From contig JAODTK010000145.1 in assembly GCA_026419785.1 (NCBI GenBank), forward strand, positions 1 to 64,000: a stretch of DNA of 64,000 nt, read 5' to 3'. The notes under the pieces are model-generated. The model did no database searches, was not told the origin of the DNA, and saw nothing but the letters and a program-made list of their open reading frames with translations. Positions 47,754 to 57,497 of the stretch are shown piece by piece; the first letter of the stretch is position 1, and every line of letters begins with the position of its first letter. The stretch comes from Sclerodactyla briareus. Taxonomy: Eukaryota > Echinodermata > Holothuroidea > Dendrochirotida > Sclerodactylidae. A program made the translations under genes and the position numbers.

Positions 47754-47825
47754 GACGAATGCATCCTGTTATCACTAGGACAAACACCTGGATGGATCCA
47801 GGGGTGCCAGCCTTGAGCTAAAGAG
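47754..47825 (+). CDS. Weak candidate exon (copy 1)
   Basis: A polypyrimidine acceptor (CTCTCCCACATCTACAG) and a donor (AAAGAG|GTAAT) bound 72 bp. Every frame of this copy has a stop, but the matching 70 bp of the other copy is open. Either copy-specific indels broke a real exon, or the splice-like signals are chance. Confidence 0.22.
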
Positions 47826-48379
47826 GTAATATTGTTGTTGTAAAATACAAAATCATTTAAAAGGGGGTTGGACTACTGTAGGTATGTGGAACATACTCAG
47901 TAAAGAATACTTAGGGTTATCGAAATACCAGCAGAGAGTTAATACGGCATCCATCAAAGGACTTCCTTGGAGAGATACCCTAAGTCACACACATGACTGT
48001 GAGTACAACCAACTGCTGTAAAAAATTCGAGTTTGATAAAAATGGGGGAAATTAAACAAGATTGACATGTGGTTACTGGTATTAAAATTTCACATTTCCA
48101 TGTAATTGTCAATAAGTTTTGTATTATGTTCATAATGATACATGCTGACAGTGTTTATTAATACTAATACTACCAGCACAAGCGGAGGAAAAACAGACTA
48201 GCTTAGCTTGGCAGTATGCAGGCCACAATGACGTGATTGTTTTAAATTTGTTACTCCAAAAATTCGATGTGAAGGCTATCATAGCATACTGAAAAGAGTT
48301 ATTTGACATTGAAGAATTGTTACATGTACTGATATCTTGGTATGTATCTTTATACTCTCCATGGCCTAATGCCTACACG

Positions 48380-48620
48380 TACATCACTGTGGACTATGGG
48401 GAGTAACATTCTTCAATCAATTCTATTGATCAGTTTGAGAGCCGCCTCGAAACTTTTCTCTTCTCCCACATCGTTAAATGCTTGTAAATATATTGCATTT
48501 TCTCAGGCTTCGCCCATGAAGCGCTTAGACAATAGTGCTATCACAAGATTATCAATATATTACATCAATTGTATTATGATGCACCGCATCCAGTCAATCA
48601 ATCAAATCAGTTAAGCTCAT
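48380..48620 (+). mobile_element. LINE 3' end fragment (copy 1)
   Basis: The frame near 48430-48480 gives a pattern like QFESRLETFLFSHIVKCL after correcting indels, the usual last residues of invertebrate LINE ORF2. A 3' UTR follows with GAAGCGCTTAGACAATAGTG and CTATCACAAGATTATCAATA. Confidence 0.55.
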
Positions 48621-48902
48621 TCAGCCTTTGAAATATTCAGTAAAATGAGAATCAATGATATTGAAAATGAATGCCATCATTGGACCTCATCTCCAAGAAG
48701 AAGCTCAGTTCAAAACTGAAATCAAAGTTCTTCTGTTTGGAGAAAAGGTGTATCAGTCCGACAAATTGAAAAAACAGCAGCCGGCCGCAACAAATATATT
48801 CGTTTTGCCAACAGGGAAGCTTCTTTTAGTTCTGCATTGGCCACTTCATTATTCCATGCTTCCCTTAGGCTTTTGGATAATTAGGCAGTTTTTGTCTCCC
48901 TG

Positions 48903-50060
48903 AATGAAATTTAGGGAGAGACTAGTGGGTCACTTTGGGGTTGGTGTGTGTGTATGTCAAATTTCTTGTTAAACAGGATTGCTCAAAAACCGTGAGGCCG
49001 ATTATCACAAAAATTTTGTATGTCGCACCCGGGGTGGGTGTACAAATCACCGATCTGAATTAGTTTTGGGCATGGCAAAGTCATTAAGTAATTCGGGTAA
49101 TTAGCTTATTTTATGTAATTTATGTTGTCAACAGCTCGTTAGCAAGATTTGTTAAGAACCGTGTGTGCGACAGTGATGTAGTTAGGCATGTTAGTACTGG
49201 ATGACGACTGTAGATGACCTGATTAGATTTTCAGCCTAAGCGCTAATGCTAATTGAGGTCCAATTTGCATAATTTATGTGAAGTTTGTCTGATTTTCCAC
49301 AAACTTGGTGGATGTGGTCTACCATGGTTCCCGAGAAATATAAAAGTGAAGTCGGGGTCACTGGATGTCTTTCAATGTGTTGAATATTTGCCTAATTCAT
49401 GCAATTATTTGAAGTTTTTGGATTTCCACAAAACTGTGGTGGATGTTGATCCCCCCTATATCCTGATCATTTAAAGGTACACTGGTGTCAGTATAGGTCA
49501 TTGTATGTGCTAATTGTTCATAATTTATTCCAATTTACACTCGGTAAGAATTTCTTTCGCCAACTCAGTAGTATGGTCGTTAACTTTTCTGATCTGAGGT
49601 GTTTTGGATGTTCATGAATTTTGATTGAATTCCACATATAATAGCTCCTGTTAGAATAAAGCACTTGAGAATGAGTAAAACCCATGCCCTGTGACAATTC
49701 CACTTCTGTTTATAAAGCTGCCACCAATCAAACCTCTCTCCCCTTATCCCAACCAATTTGATTATGTTATTAGACCCCACAAAAATACTGTAAAAATTTT
49801 TGTTCTTTCTTTCCTCCTCTTCTTCTCTTTCCTGGGACGCATGCCCACAGGGACTTTTTTGTATTAGGAGTAAAACTTATTGGTCAGTTAATTTTAAGAA
49901 TTTTTCATGTGTTTGATATTTTAAAATATGTGAGTGGTTCGTTTGACAGAACGATGGTTTTGCATTAATACTGGTTGTTTTTGTGTATTGACTAAATAGA
50001 AACCACCGATTCGCGGCAAACCAGGCGAGACACTTTTTTGTTGGGCGATCCGCCTGTTGT
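48903..50060 (+). repeat. TG-type dispersed repeat, family X copy 3
   Basis: Left boundary AATTTAGGGAGAGACTAGTG, TG tract, GTGAGGCCGATTATCACAAA, TGATTAGATTTTCAGCCTAA, and TTTCCACAAACTTGGTGGAT with repeats. The right end is CAGGCGAGACAC...GGGCGATCC. It lies wholly inside the tandem unit. Confidence 0.78.
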
Positions 50061-50985
50061 TAATTAAGTTTGCCTACAAGGCATCGTGAGTGATTACCTA
50101 TAATTGCTGCCAATGCTAATGGCTGGTAGTGACAATATCTGTCAATTTTGCTAAACCTTTTTACCTTCTCCTCACTATTTTATCCGGTGATTCTGTCCTG
50201 GGGGTTCATTTGGTTATAGGAGTGGATTTGCAATTACGGACTTATCGGTAATTATGATGCTGTAGACTATTGATTATTGGAAGCGTTCAAATTGTAACAA
50301 TCATAACATGGGTGATTGATGAATGGGTAGACCAGTTTACGATCATGTGCGATATGATGTTCACATTTCGTACACGCTTCAGTTTTGGTCCTGACGGGTA
50401 AAAGATGACAGACCTAGGCCTTGGACTTTGTTTGATTAAAAAAGTCATTCATGACCAGCAAGAATAGGTGGTCATATGATTGTTGTGTTACTCTGACCGA
50501 CTGACACTCAATTTATATTGATTGCATATGCAGATGTGCTCTAGACCGACCGGAAAACAGGTTACCTATTAGTTTTTACATGTTTTATCTCTGAATGTTG
50601 CTAGAAAATTGCTCATAACTCTCTCTTAAAATTGTAGCTCAGTGTTAGCTATTTCTCTCGTACATTAGTGTTAGTTTCCAATTATCATATGCACGTGCAC
50701 TCTGGAATTTGCCCAATGCATTTGTACTATAGAGGAAGTTCCCCGATGGGGGGGGGGGGCCATGGCCCCCTGCTGGCCGCCACCCTGCCTGAGACAAATC
50801 ATTCCCAAAGCCTGTGTACAATTCAACAGGTTGCACAACAATGTTGCCGAAACGCCTCGTGTCCGAAAATTTGTTGACGTGGTTAGCAGAGCTGAAAACA
50901 AGCTGCATCATGTGGGCAACTTGTTGACAATAAGTCACAATATGATTTTGGCAATGTGTTTCCAGCTCCATTGGAGTGTGTCCAG

Positions 50986-52192
50986 CACGGCGTAGCCAGA
51001 ATTGGGATTGGGGGTGGCCATGGGGGATGGGTCTAAGGGGACGGGGGTCCCCCTCCCCTTTGAAATTTTTTTGGCATTTTAAGAACCCTCAGATGAAATC
51101 TTGTTAAACATTTGCCATCATTTGAAGTATTTTCCTATACAAAAACTCTTGTCTTGAAGAGTGGTCAAATCTGCTATTTCCAGTGCTTCAGACGTAGGCG
51201 ACAGACTCTTCATTTTTGAAGGGGGGGGGGCAGAAAAAATTTCCAAATCTTGAAAGCCGCATGATGGAAAAGACTACCGCGCGCGGTCAAATTCGCGAAA
51301 AAAAAAAATGCTTTTTTTGATTGTAAATTCCTCTTAATTCCGCCGAATTTTCGCCTTTGTGTGATTTGATCATTGTCTGCCTATATAGTAGGTCTCAATT
51401 GTGTTATATTTTCGGCTCCCTATTTTGACGAATGAATCAAACTGCGTGGTATGCTTTGAGGGGGGGGTCTACGATCCCCTCCCTCTAATAGCCACAGGAT
51501 CCACAATTGCAATATTCTAAAAAAACCAATTTGCCCGAATCTCAATTAGTTTTAATCGGTTTGTATTTAAAAGCAGACAACAAAACCACGGGTAATCCTG
51601 ACAAGAAGCACGCAATTTGTGCGGCATTGCTGGGATATCATCTATGATATCCCCCTATAGGCGTACGGGTGTCAAATTTTTGGAGGGTTTTTTCATCAAT
51701 TGCCAAGGTTTTGCCCGAACCTGGGAGGGCTAGCAATTTCCCTCTGTCCTTGCACCCCAAGCCTAGTTGGTGGATATGACCAAACAATGAAATATAAAAC
51801 AATTGAACTGGGAATGAGGACAGCGAGAACAACATAAGTGACAACTGTTGTTGAGGGGTATCTACCCAACCCCCCCCCCCTGTATGCCAATGTCTAATTG
51901 ATCTAAAGAAACTGCCGCAACTCCACATGGGTAAAAAAATAGTGCTTATAACCTACAGGCACTACTGCTCGCGAAGGCGCAAAAATTTTGCACACTGTTT
52001 GGATATTTGTTGCCAAAAAATTGGGCTGTTGAGGAGAATTCGAGCAATCTGCTAGCAAATGAGGGAAAGGAGAGAAACCGCATAAGGCCAAATGTTGTGT
52101 CATTAAGTGAAAATAGGAAAAAAAAATTGTGGGGGGGGGATTCGCATTGGGGGGGCCATTTGCCCCCAGCCCCCCCTCTGGCTACGCCAATG
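50986..52192. mobile_element. Non-autonomous hAT element (copy 2)
   Basis: Same element and same 8-bp TSD GTGTCCAG (50978-50985, 52193-52200) as the first copy. Here the right end is better preserved (CTCTGGCTACGCCAATG), which confirms the terminal inverted repeat. Length is 1.21 kb. Confidence 0.9.
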
Positions 52193-52609
52193 GTGTCCAG
52201 GTAGGTCGGCATCATGTGTCTGACAAACTTTGTTGCGCAACATGTGACAGTGTAACAGGCCGTGTATTCACCTACCATGTTAGGCAGAGACCTAGCCTAC
52301 AAGGAATTCATGCCAGTTTGGTATGAAAAATGAATATCAAACAGGCAATGACTACAGTCGTATTCATCTTGAGCCAAATCCTGATAATGAGCCTGCTCCC
52401 TGGAGCATGACTTGATAAATTCATTCATTGTCAAGGATATGCATCATGAGAGGAACTTGGATAAGACGTCTGTTGATATATGGATATTGTATATTAGTAA
52501 AGTCATCATGTCTCCGTTCGACTGCTATATAACTGATGGCTGTCACTACAGGCTGGTGGCCAGCCAAGAACGAGGGTGATACCTTCCTCTCACTCTCCCA
52601 ACATCACAG

Positions 52610-52679
52610 GAAGAAGCATCCTGTTATTCACGATGCAACAGACTGGAGGATCCAGGGGGGCCAGCCTCTAGCTAAAGAG
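52610..52679 (+). CDS. Weak candidate exon (copy 2)
   Basis: Acceptor CTCTCCCAACATCACAG and donor AAAGAG|GTAAAT. One frame is open (HDATDWRIQGGQPLAKE). Its counterpart in the first copy is closed. No domain is recognised. Confidence 0.25.
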
Positions 52680-53249
52680 GTAAATTGTTGTTGTAAAATA
52701 CAAAATCATTTAAAAGGTGTGTTTACTACTTAGGTATTTGGGGAACTACTGTAAGTTACTTAGGTATCAGAAAATCCAGCAGAGATGTTAATACGTGCAT
52801 CATCCAAAGGGATCTCCTGGATCGATCCCTTAAGTGCACACAAATTGACAGTTAGTACCAACCAACCTGCTGTAAATAAATTCAGAGTTTGATAAAATGG
52901 GGGAAATAAACAAGATTGACAATGTGTGGTTACTGGTATTAAAATTTCACATTTCCATGTAATTTGTCAATAATTTTGTATATGTTCCATAATGATAAAT
53001 GTTGACAGTGTTTATTAATACTAATAATACCAGACACTAAGCGGAGGAAAACAGACTAGCTTAACTTTTGCAGTAAGCAGGCACAATGACGTGATGTTTT
53101 CAATTTTGTTACTCCAAATATGCGATGTGAAGGCATCAATGCTATGAAAAGGGTATTTCACTGAAGGAATTGTTACATGTACTTGATTCTTGTATGTATT
53201 CTTATTAATCTCCATTGCCTAAGCCTACACGTAAATCACTGTGGACTAC

Positions 53250-53440
53250 TGGGAGTAAATTCTTTAAATCAATCGACTGATCAGTTTGAGAAAAAACAAA
53301 AAAAAAGAGGACGCCTCGAAATTTGCTCTTCTCCCCAAGCGTGAAATGCATTTGTAATATATATTGATTTTTCAGGCTTCCGCCCATGAACGCGCTTAGA
53401 CATAGTGCTCTCACAAGATTATCAATATTATTACGATCAA
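53250..53440 (+). mobile_element. LINE 3' end fragment (copy 2)
   Basis: Counterpart of 48380-48620, interrupted near 53290 by an A-rich insertion (GAAAAAACAAAAAAAAAGAG) that separates CAGTTTGA from GCCTCGAAA. The 3' UTR box CATGAACGCGCTTAGACATA is kept. Confidence 0.5.
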
Positions 53441-53774
53441 TTGTATTGATGATGCACATCATCCAGTCAATCAATCAATAGTTAAAGCACATTCAGCCTT
53501 TGAAATATTCAGTAAATGAGAATCAATGATATTGAAAATGAATGCCATCATTCGGGACTCATCTCCAAGAAGAGCTTCCAGTTCAAAACTGAATCAAATT
53601 CTTCTAGTGGAGAAAAATGGTGACAGGTTCCGCAAAGTGAAAAAAAAAAAGACAGCCGGCCGCAACAAAATATATTCGTTTTGCCACAGGGAAGCTTTCT
53701 TTTCGTTCTGCATTGGCACTCATTTCCATGGGCTTCCCTAGGCTTTTGGATAATTAGAGCAGTTTTTGTCTAGA

Positions 53775-54905
53775 CTGAATGAAATTTAGGGAGAGATTAG
53801 TGGTCACTTGCGGTGTGTGTGGTATGTCACACTTTCTTTAACAGGATTTCTCACAAACCGGAGGCCGATGATCACAAAATTTGTAGTAGCACCCGGGTTG
53901 GGGTACACGATATGATTAGATTTTGGGCAGCAAACTTATTAAGTAATTCGGGTAAGTAGCTATTTATGTAATTTTATGTTCAAGTCGGGAGCAAGATTGT
54001 AGTGCAAGAACCGTCTGTGCTAACAGAGTGATGTAGTTAGGCATGAGGACCGGATATGACTGAGGTAGATGAACCTGATTAGATTTTCAGCCTAAAATAT
54101 GCTAATTGGAGTGGTCAATTTGGCAATAATTTATGTGAAGTTGGCGGATTTCCACAAACTTGAGGGGATGTGGTCTAACATGCTTCCCGAGAAATATATA
54201 AAAAGTGAAGTCGTGGGGTCACTGGAGGGCATTTAATGTGTTTAATGGCATAATGCATGCAATTTTTGAAAGTGTGTTGGATTTCCACAAAACTTGGGGA
54301 TGTGTGGATCCTTCCACCTATGATCCTGATCATTTAAAGGGTACAGCGGGGGTCAGTAGGGGTCATTGTATGTGCCTTATTTGCATAACTTATTCCAATT
54401 TACAACTCAGGTAAGAATTTCGCCAAACTCAGTAGGTATGGTCTGTTAACAGTTCTGGATCTGATGTGGTTGCTGTTCATGAATTTGATTGAATTCCATC
54501 ATATAATAGCTCCTGTTAGAATAAAGCACTGAGGATAGAGTAAACCATAGTCCTGACAATCCACTTTGTATTAACGCTGCCCACAAGCAACCCTCTCTTA
54601 CCCAAACCAATTGATTAGGGTTGATCGACCACAAATGTATGATTACTGCTAAAATTTTCTTCCCTCTCTTCTTTTCCTGGGACGGCATGCCCAAAAGGGA
54701 CTTTTGGGGTTATTAGGAGTATAAAACTTATGGTCAGTTATTTTAGGAAGTTTCATGTGTTATATGTGAAAAATATGTTGATGATTGTTTCGTTTGTACA
54801 TGCGGATGGTTTGCAGAACTAGCTGGTGTTGTGTTGGTGAATGTGAATAATAGAAACCACGACTCGCGCCAACCAGCGAGACATTTTTGGCGTCGCCTTG
54901 TTGTT
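53775..54905 (+). repeat. TG-type dispersed repeat, family X copy 4
   Basis: Left boundary AATTTAGGGAGAGATTAGTG, short TG tract, GAGGCCGATGATCACAAAAT, and a right end CAGCGAGACATTTTTGGCGT with the stem worn. It is collinear with family X copy 3. Confidence 0.78.
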
Positions 54906-55571
54906 AAGTTTGCATACAAGGCTCGGTGAGTGATAACTATATGCTTGCCAATGCTAATGGCTTAGTGACAAATTTCCTGTTCAATTTGCTTAGCCCTTTT
55001 TACCTTCTCTCACTATTTTATCCAGGTGATTCTGGTCCGGGGGTTCATTTGGTTGATAGGGTGATTGACAATTACGGACTTCGGAATTATGAGTGCTGTA
55101 TGCTATTTGAAGTGGAAAGCGTTCAAATTGTAAACACCGAACATGTGGGTGATTGATGAATGGGTAGACCAAGTTACTATCATGTGCGATATGATGTTCA
55201 CCATTGTACAGCTTCATGTTTGGTCTGACCGTTTTTAGTTAAAGAAGACAGACCTAGGCCTTGATTATTGGACTTTGTTTGATTAAAAGTCCTCATGAGA
55301 AGCAAGAATAGGTGTCATATGATGTTGTGTTACCTCGACCGACTGACACTCATTATAATTGATTGGCATAGAATAATGGTGCCATGAGACCCGAAAGGAA
55401 AACAAGGTTACATTTAGTTCATGTTTATTCTGAATGTGCTGAAAATTCTCATATAAATCTCCTCTTAAAATTGTAGCTCAGTGGTAGCTATTCTCTCGTA
55501 CATTAGGGTTATTTTCCAAGTGATGATATGCACGTGCAACTTCTGGAATTTGCCCAATTGCATTGTACTAT

Positions 55572-56525
55572 TAGGGCGTGAGCCTTATTAGAGGTGAATG
55601 GCAGTATGGATTTGTGATATACAATAGTTGCTACACATGACTGAATTTTGTTGTATTCCATGAACTGTAGTAGTCAGTTGGGTTTTTTCTTCCCCTTAAA
55701 TTTTGAAGTTGTTTATGGCAAACAGTGTTCAATACTGTATGTGTTACTGGTTACTATACAATAATGTACATCGGAAAGAAAATTCTCACTGAAATTATCT
55801 CCTTTAACTGTGAAGGGGGCTTAGAGTGAAAACTCTCTTGCTAAAAGTTGACCTTCATAAAAAATAGACAAAAATCCAACAGTTGAGACACCATCACGCT
55901 GTTATGATAACGATAAGAATTATTGCTCCAAACTGCTTAAGCTCCATCACACATGGGTGGATAAGGGCAGGTGGTCATTAGTGAACGTATAATTTTAGGA
56001 GAATGATAACTGGAGAAATTGACCAATCAGGAGAAATTTACATTCTTGTAATCATTAGATGTATTGGGCTTCCATCACTATTGCAATGTCCAGTTATCGT
56101 ATAGTTACCATTATATATATCGATATGGTTCCAGTGTGGACGTGACCAGATCTCGTCGATTGCGTTATGTTAGATTGCAAGGACTGGTCAGTCAGTCATT
56201 AACGATCCCAGTCAAGTCTGTCACCTCAGGAAGCGGGATCTCTATTGAGGGCAATAAGACCCGCCTCTGGCCCACGGGACACCCTGTGTTGAGCAAATAA
56301 CCCCTGGTAATAAGCCATTTGGGTTAGCCTTGGGATATGATTGTTTGTGATCATGGGGAGTTTGGTGACAAAAACTCATTAGATAGGGGTTGTGAACCCT
56401 TTGGGGGATAGATGTGATTTTCAGAGGCCCCTGCACTTACTGTACACAAACGTTTGACCTACGAACAATACTCTGTGAAAATGGTGTGCAGGGCCTAGAG
56501 TAGGTGGGAGAGTCGCATGTTGTAA
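55572..56525. other. No gene recognised
   Basis: Single-copy, AT-moderate sequence to the right of the tandem duplication. No exon was found. Composition changes toward coding-like near 56500. Confidence 0.45.
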
Positions 56526-56788
56526 CCACCAAACTTGTCGAGTAGTGGCAGGGAAGTTACGCTTTATGCTTTGGAAAAAAGGAAAACTTGGATCATTTTT
56601 CCAACATGTGCAGGCCAAACACTGAAGAAAAGAATCGAAAAAGCTCTCCAATCCCCACAGCAGTGCGATGCAATTCACGTTACCATCCTTAGCGACACAC
56701 AGTACCGGGTCTTCAATTGGCTGGCCTTGAAGCCCATGTCACTCTCCCCCTTGCCAGCCACCCTTGATTGTGGGTCGCTGGTGTGACT
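56526..56788 (+). CDS. Candidate coding exon, unknown protein
   Basis: An 87-codon open frame without ATG near its start reads SSSGREVTLYALEKRKTW, IIFPTCAGQTLKKRIEKALQ, CDAIHVTILSDTQYRVFNW and LALKPMSL before a stop at 56786. The balanced composition and amphipathic KKRIEKAL helix look more protein-like than most frames here. A weak acceptor (GTAGTGGCAG) lies at about 56550. No donor or domain is certain. Confidence 0.3.
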
Positions 56789-56895
56789 CTTGGGGGGTCA
56801 CGTTATCTTATTTCATGAAACATGTGTGACAATGATTGGATGTGTGTCACTGTGACACTGGGGTGAGTCAGTACAGGGTCATCTAGGCCTGTATT

Positions 56896-57117
56896 TTTTT
56901 TTACCCAGGCCTCACTAATTAGACGCCAATGACCTTGCCGAGCAAGAAAGTGAAAAGGTTCTTATCTTGCAAAGCAGATTGCACACTCGGAATTGACTCA
57001 CCACGTTTCAAAACGGAGGAAAAGAAAAGGCAATTTGACTCACTGCCAAAATGTGAGAGGAAACAGGGTCGTACTGGTCGTATTGATGTCCCCCCCCCCC
57101 CCCCCATTGCCCCGGTT
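56896..57117 (+). CDS. Candidate coding exon, basic Lys-rich segment
   Basis: A very strong acceptor (TGTATTTTTTTTTACCCAG) precedes a segment whose frame from 56929 reads MTLPSKKVKRFLSCKADC, LGIDSPRFKTEEKKRQFDS and LPKCERKQGRTGRIDV, then a Pro run from C16. Between acceptor and ATG all frames have a stop, so either the exon carries an indel or coding starts at the ATG. It lies 140 bp after the previous candidate, possibly the same gene. Family unknown. Confidence 0.3.
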
Positions 57118-57497
57118 TAGTTGGTCAATATTATGTGAGTTTATTGACTGATTTGAAAATACCACAATAAATATTGTATGCAGTGACGTAGCATTAAGTG
57201 CTAGCTAAGATGGTTACGATTGCCGTCAATTTACTTATGAGGTAGCACTAATGGCATTTTGACTGTTGTTTTAGGGGTAAAAATAATGAATCGTATCATT
57301 TCAGTGCTAGTGCAGGACCTAAATTGATGTGAGTGTGGCTACCACCAACCACCACGACAGTGTTGTGTAGCTAATCTCTGATTGGTATGTGAAGCTAACA
57401 GCAAATTTCTCTCTTCTGTCATTGTCCAGGCTACGAGTTGCGACTATCGAGACTTAAAGGTTCTGCTTCCTGTATCTGTTCAACGTTTGTTCCAAAA
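57118..57497. other. No feature recognised
   Basis: Short unique stretch up to the hAT element. The last bases TTCCAAAA are its left target duplication. Confidence 0.5.

Larger units (their letters stand above)
45848..50734 (+). repeat. 4.9-kb direct tandem duplication, copy 1
   Basis: Begins GAAAGTTCCCCGATGG (45848) and ends at TTGTACTAT (50731). The adjoining copy starts at 50735. Collinear matches run along the full length: hAT insertion, LINE 3' fragment, TG-type element and the CGTACATTAG/GCACGTGCA end. Differences are mainly one- to three-base indels. Confidence 0.93.
50735..55571 (+). repeat. 4.9-kb direct tandem duplication, copy 2
   Basis: Starts GGAAGTTCCCCGATGG at 50735 and ends near TTGTACTATT (55571), beyond which GGGCGTGAGCC is unique. 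The offset from copy 1 is about 4,887 bp at the left and shrinks by accumulated deletions. The copies share internal elements at identical insertion points. Confidence 0.93.
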
